Shown: one piece after another, positions 61,983 to 64,000 of the stretch
How positions within the stretch are numbered: position 1 is the first letter of the stretch
Layout: each line of letters begins with the position of its first letter
The notes under the pieces: model-generated
What the model saw: the letters and a program-made list of their open reading frames with translations, nothing else
Told to the model about the DNA's origin: nothing
Database searches by the model: none
From: Candidatus Peribacteraceae bacterium
GTDB taxonomy: Bacteria; Patescibacteriota; Gracilibacteria; Peribacterales; Peribacteraceae
DNA length: 64,000 bases
Direction of reading: 5' to 3'
NCBI GenBank assembly: GCA_018061945.1
Contig: JAGOTD010000001.1
Coordinates: 215,050-279,049, forward strand
Made by a program: the position numbers and the translations under genes

Positions 61983-64000
61983 TTACGCCTCCATATCTTC
62001 GAGGCCTTCTTTTACTTCTTGCTTGGCGGTGACTCCTGTTGCGTCGCCAAGGTCGCCCTCTTCGATACCAGCTTTGATGGCAGCTGGATCCTCTTCTTCC
62101 AGTGTCAGATCGCTGATTTGATCGGTGACTGGAATAAGGTCTTCGCTCTCGGCTTCTTCATCAAAACGTGTCTTGAGGCGCACGAGTTCGGCAGCTCCTT
62201 CCTGTGTCTGAACAATCGGTGCTTCGGTTGGCACTTCGTCGGCAAACTTGAGCAAGTCGACTTTGAGACAGAGTGCCTGGAGTTCTTTGACAAGCACGTT
62301 GAAGGATTCTGGTGTGGATGGACGACGGATCTTCTCGCCCTTCACGATTGCCTCATACGCCTTGGAACGGCCAACCACGTCATCGGACTTGATGGTAAGC
62401 ATTTCCTGCAGCGTATGCGCGGCACCGTAAGCTTCGAGTGCCCACACTTCCATTTCTCCGAAACGCTGGCCTCCGTGCTGCGCCTTTCCACCCAGCGGCT
62501 GCTGGGTAACGAGTGAGTACGGACCGACCGAACGAGCATGAATTTTGTCTTCGACAAGGTGGAGAAGTTTGAGCATGTACACTTGTCCAACCGTTGTCTG
62601 GTGCGCAAAGGCTTCGCCAGTGCGACCATCGAAGAGCTGCACTTTGCCGGACTCCGGGAGTCCTGCCAGTTTCAAGTAGCCCGTAATTTGTTCTGGGGTA
62701 ATACCGTTGAGAGCTGGCGTTGCAATCTTGATGCCGAGCATTTCACAGGCCCAGCCCAAGTGCGTTTCCAAAATCTGTCCGATGTTCATACGAGACGACA
62801 CTCCGAGTGGGTTTAAGATAATGTCGACGTACGTACCATCTGCCAAGAATGGCATGTCTTCCTTTGGCACAATACGCGCGACAACTCCCTTGTTTCCGTG
62901 GCGACCGGCCATTTTGTCTCCGACCTGGATTTTGCGTGTCTGAGCCACGAATACTTTGATCTGCTTGATCACTCCTGTTGGCAATTCGTCGCCTTCTGCG
63001 CGATCGAAAATGTGCACGTCGACGACTTTTCCACCGGCTCCACCTGGGAGACGCAGAGACGAATCTTTTACGTCTTTCGCTTTATCACCGAAGATCGCCT
63101 GCAAAATTCTCTCCTCTGGCGTGAGTTCTGTTTCGCCCTTTGGCGTGATTTTTCCAACAAGGATATCGCCTTCGTGAACCGTTGCACCGATACGCACGAT
63201 ACCGTCGGCATCGAGATCTTTGAGCTTGGTTTCACCGACGTTTGGAATATCACGCGTGACTGTCTCGGGACCGAGTTTCGTGTCGCGCACATCGGTGATG
63301 TACGACTCGATATGAATGGAATCGAAGTACCCGCGCTCCACAACACGATCGGAAATGATGATCGCATCTTCGAAGTTATACCCACCCCATGGCATGTAGG
63401 CCACAAGCAAGTTCTGACCGAGTGCCAGTTCTCCCATTTGGACAGACGAACCGTCGGCAATCACGTCGCCAGAGCGGACTTTGTCGCCTACTTCCACGCG
63501 CGGACGCATGTGGAAACAGGTTCCCTGGTTACTGCGAACGTAGTTATCGAGTGTATACACAGCTTTGCGACCGGAGCGGTACATCACTGTGACTTCGCGT
63601 GCATCAACAGCCATTACTTCGCCTTCTTCGTCGGCCACAATCACGTGACCGGACGCGCGAGCAGCCACGCTTTCCATACCCGTACCAACGTAGGGTGAGT
63701 TTGGAGCAATGAGCGGCACAGCCTGACGTTGCATGTTCGTTCCCATGGACGCACGGGTGTTATCGTCGTGCTCTAGGAACGGAATGAGCGAGGTGGATAC
63801 CGAGAGAATCTGCTTTGGTGAGATATCTGTATGCGTGACATCGCGCACGTGTGCGAGCACCGGCTCGCCACGCTTACGAGCGTGCACACGCGTTTCGATA
63901 AACGCGCCTTTTTCGTCGAGCGGACTGTTGGCTTCGGCGATAGTGAGATGACGTTCGCGATCTGCATCGATGTATGTTTCTTTCTCGATGACGTAGGCGC
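61983..64000 (-). CDS. rpoB: RNA polymerase beta subunit, C-terminal two-thirds
   Basis: The frame is open past the right edge (in-frame [20 protein letters not shown] reaches upstream of the first listed GTG), so the 5' end lies outside. About 672 residues are seen: [20 protein letters not shown] with QRQAVPL (fork region), [40 protein letters not shown] with EDMPFLADG, and [20 protein letters not shown] with [15 protein letters not shown]. The C-terminus has an acidic tail ([20 protein letters not shown], ending [10 protein letters not shown]) beyond the usual end. rpoC should follow on the minus strand but does not: the next element is the terminator and a plus-strand operon, so rpoB and rpoC are separated. 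Confidence 0.96.
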   Translation of the reverse strand, partial: AYVIEKETYIDADRERHLTIAEANSPLDEKGAFIETRVHARKRGEPVLAHVRDVTHTDISPKQILSVSTSLIPFLEHDDNTRASMGTNMQRQAVPLIAPNSPYVGTGMESVAARASGHVIVADEEGEVMAVDAREVTVMYRSGRKAVYTLDNYVRSNQGTCFHMRPRVEVGDKVRSGDVIADGSSVQMGELALGQNLLVAYMPWGGYNFEDAIIISDRVVERGYFDSIHIESYITDVRDTKLGPETVTRDIPNVGETKLKDLDADGIVRIGATVHEGDILVGKITPKGETELTPEERILQAIFGDKAKDVKDSSLRLPGGAGGKVVDVHIFDRAEGDELPTGVIKQIKVFVAQTRKIQVGDKMAGRHGNKGVVARIVPKEDMPFLADGTYVDIILNPLGVSSRMNIGQILETHLGWACEMLGIKIATPALNGITPEQITGYLKLAGLPESGKVQLFDGRTGEAFAHQTTVGQVYMLKLLHLVEDKIHARSVGPYSLVTQQPLGGKAQHGGQRFGEMEVWALEAYGAAHTLQEMLTIKSDDVVGRSKAYEAIVKGEKIRRPSTPESFNVLVKELQALCLKVDLLKFADEVPTEAPIVQTQEGAAELVRLKTRFDEEAESEDLIPVTDQISDLTLEEEDPAAIKAGIEEGDLGDATGVTAKQEVKEGLEDMEA

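Overview
The window looks like a piece of a Candidate Phyla Radiation (Patescibacteria) chromosome of moderate GC, possibly Peribacteria-like. The grounds are: the whole S10-spc-alpha ribosomal protein cluster lacks rpmD (uL30), as is usual in CPR; the 23S gene carries a group I intron and large intervening sequences; 23S-5S stands without a neighbouring 16S gene; MscL has a zinc ribbon; and many small secreted proteins have no known relatives. TGA is used as a stop (for example at the ends of the genes finishing at 11973 and 44449), which argues against the recoded Gracilibacteria/Absconditabacteria. The lineage is inference; the gene content is read from the sequence.

Layout. 1-3.7 kb: the end of purC, a DUF192 lipoprotein, and the sugar-phosphate enzymes rpe, rpiB and tpiA, with a structured RNA plus terminator upstream of rpe. 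3.7-19.3 kb: accessory and housekeeping genes (membrane protein, dprA, tRNA-Thr with repeated 3' ends, secreted proteins, a leucine-rich-repeat membrane protein, BaiN/HI0933 flavoprotein, nitroreductase, msrA, a histidine kinase/response regulator pair, lipoproteins, inositol-phosphatase family enzyme). 20.1-41.4 kb, minus strand: the ribosomal protein operon from rplC to rpsI, including secY, adk, map, infA, rpmJ and rpoA, driven by a good promoter at 41.4 kb. It is broken by three insertions: ACT and DJ-1 genes where rpmD would be, a four-helix-bundle gene between secY and adk, and mscL plus an unknown gene between adk and map. 41.6-54.2 kb: a PIF1-like helicase, two tiny tandem membrane proteins, an SLH/FN3 surface protein, a lysyl-tRNA synthetase-HD fusion, a cysteine-rich poly-proline surface protein, a beta-CASP nuclease, a pseudouridine synthase and a DedA protein. 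54.3-59.2 kb, minus strand: the 23S-5S operon. 59.5-64 kb: a small membrane protein, a second histidine kinase and the 3' two-thirds of rpoB.

The most unusual signal is a set of dispersed 'word-like' palindromic repeats. Each family is built from a short, slightly varying word (GGTAGGTAAGG, GAATTACGA, GACTCAGAG, AGAATGTAGAAC). Two of these families occur both between protein genes and inside the 23S gene, as intervening sequences or in the group I intron. One intergenic copy brackets, as an inverted repeat, a gene for the four-helix-bundle protein family first described from 23S intervening sequences. Similar words also appear in protein-coding tails and linkers (L4, L22, and perhaps RluB and LysRS). 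This suggests an RNA- or DNA-level element that spreads within rRNA and intergenic DNA.

A second recurring pattern is a sigma70-type promoter followed by a short C/A-rich leader without a Shine-Dalgarno sequence, seen before several small secreted or membrane genes. All coordinates were read by eye; no searches were run.
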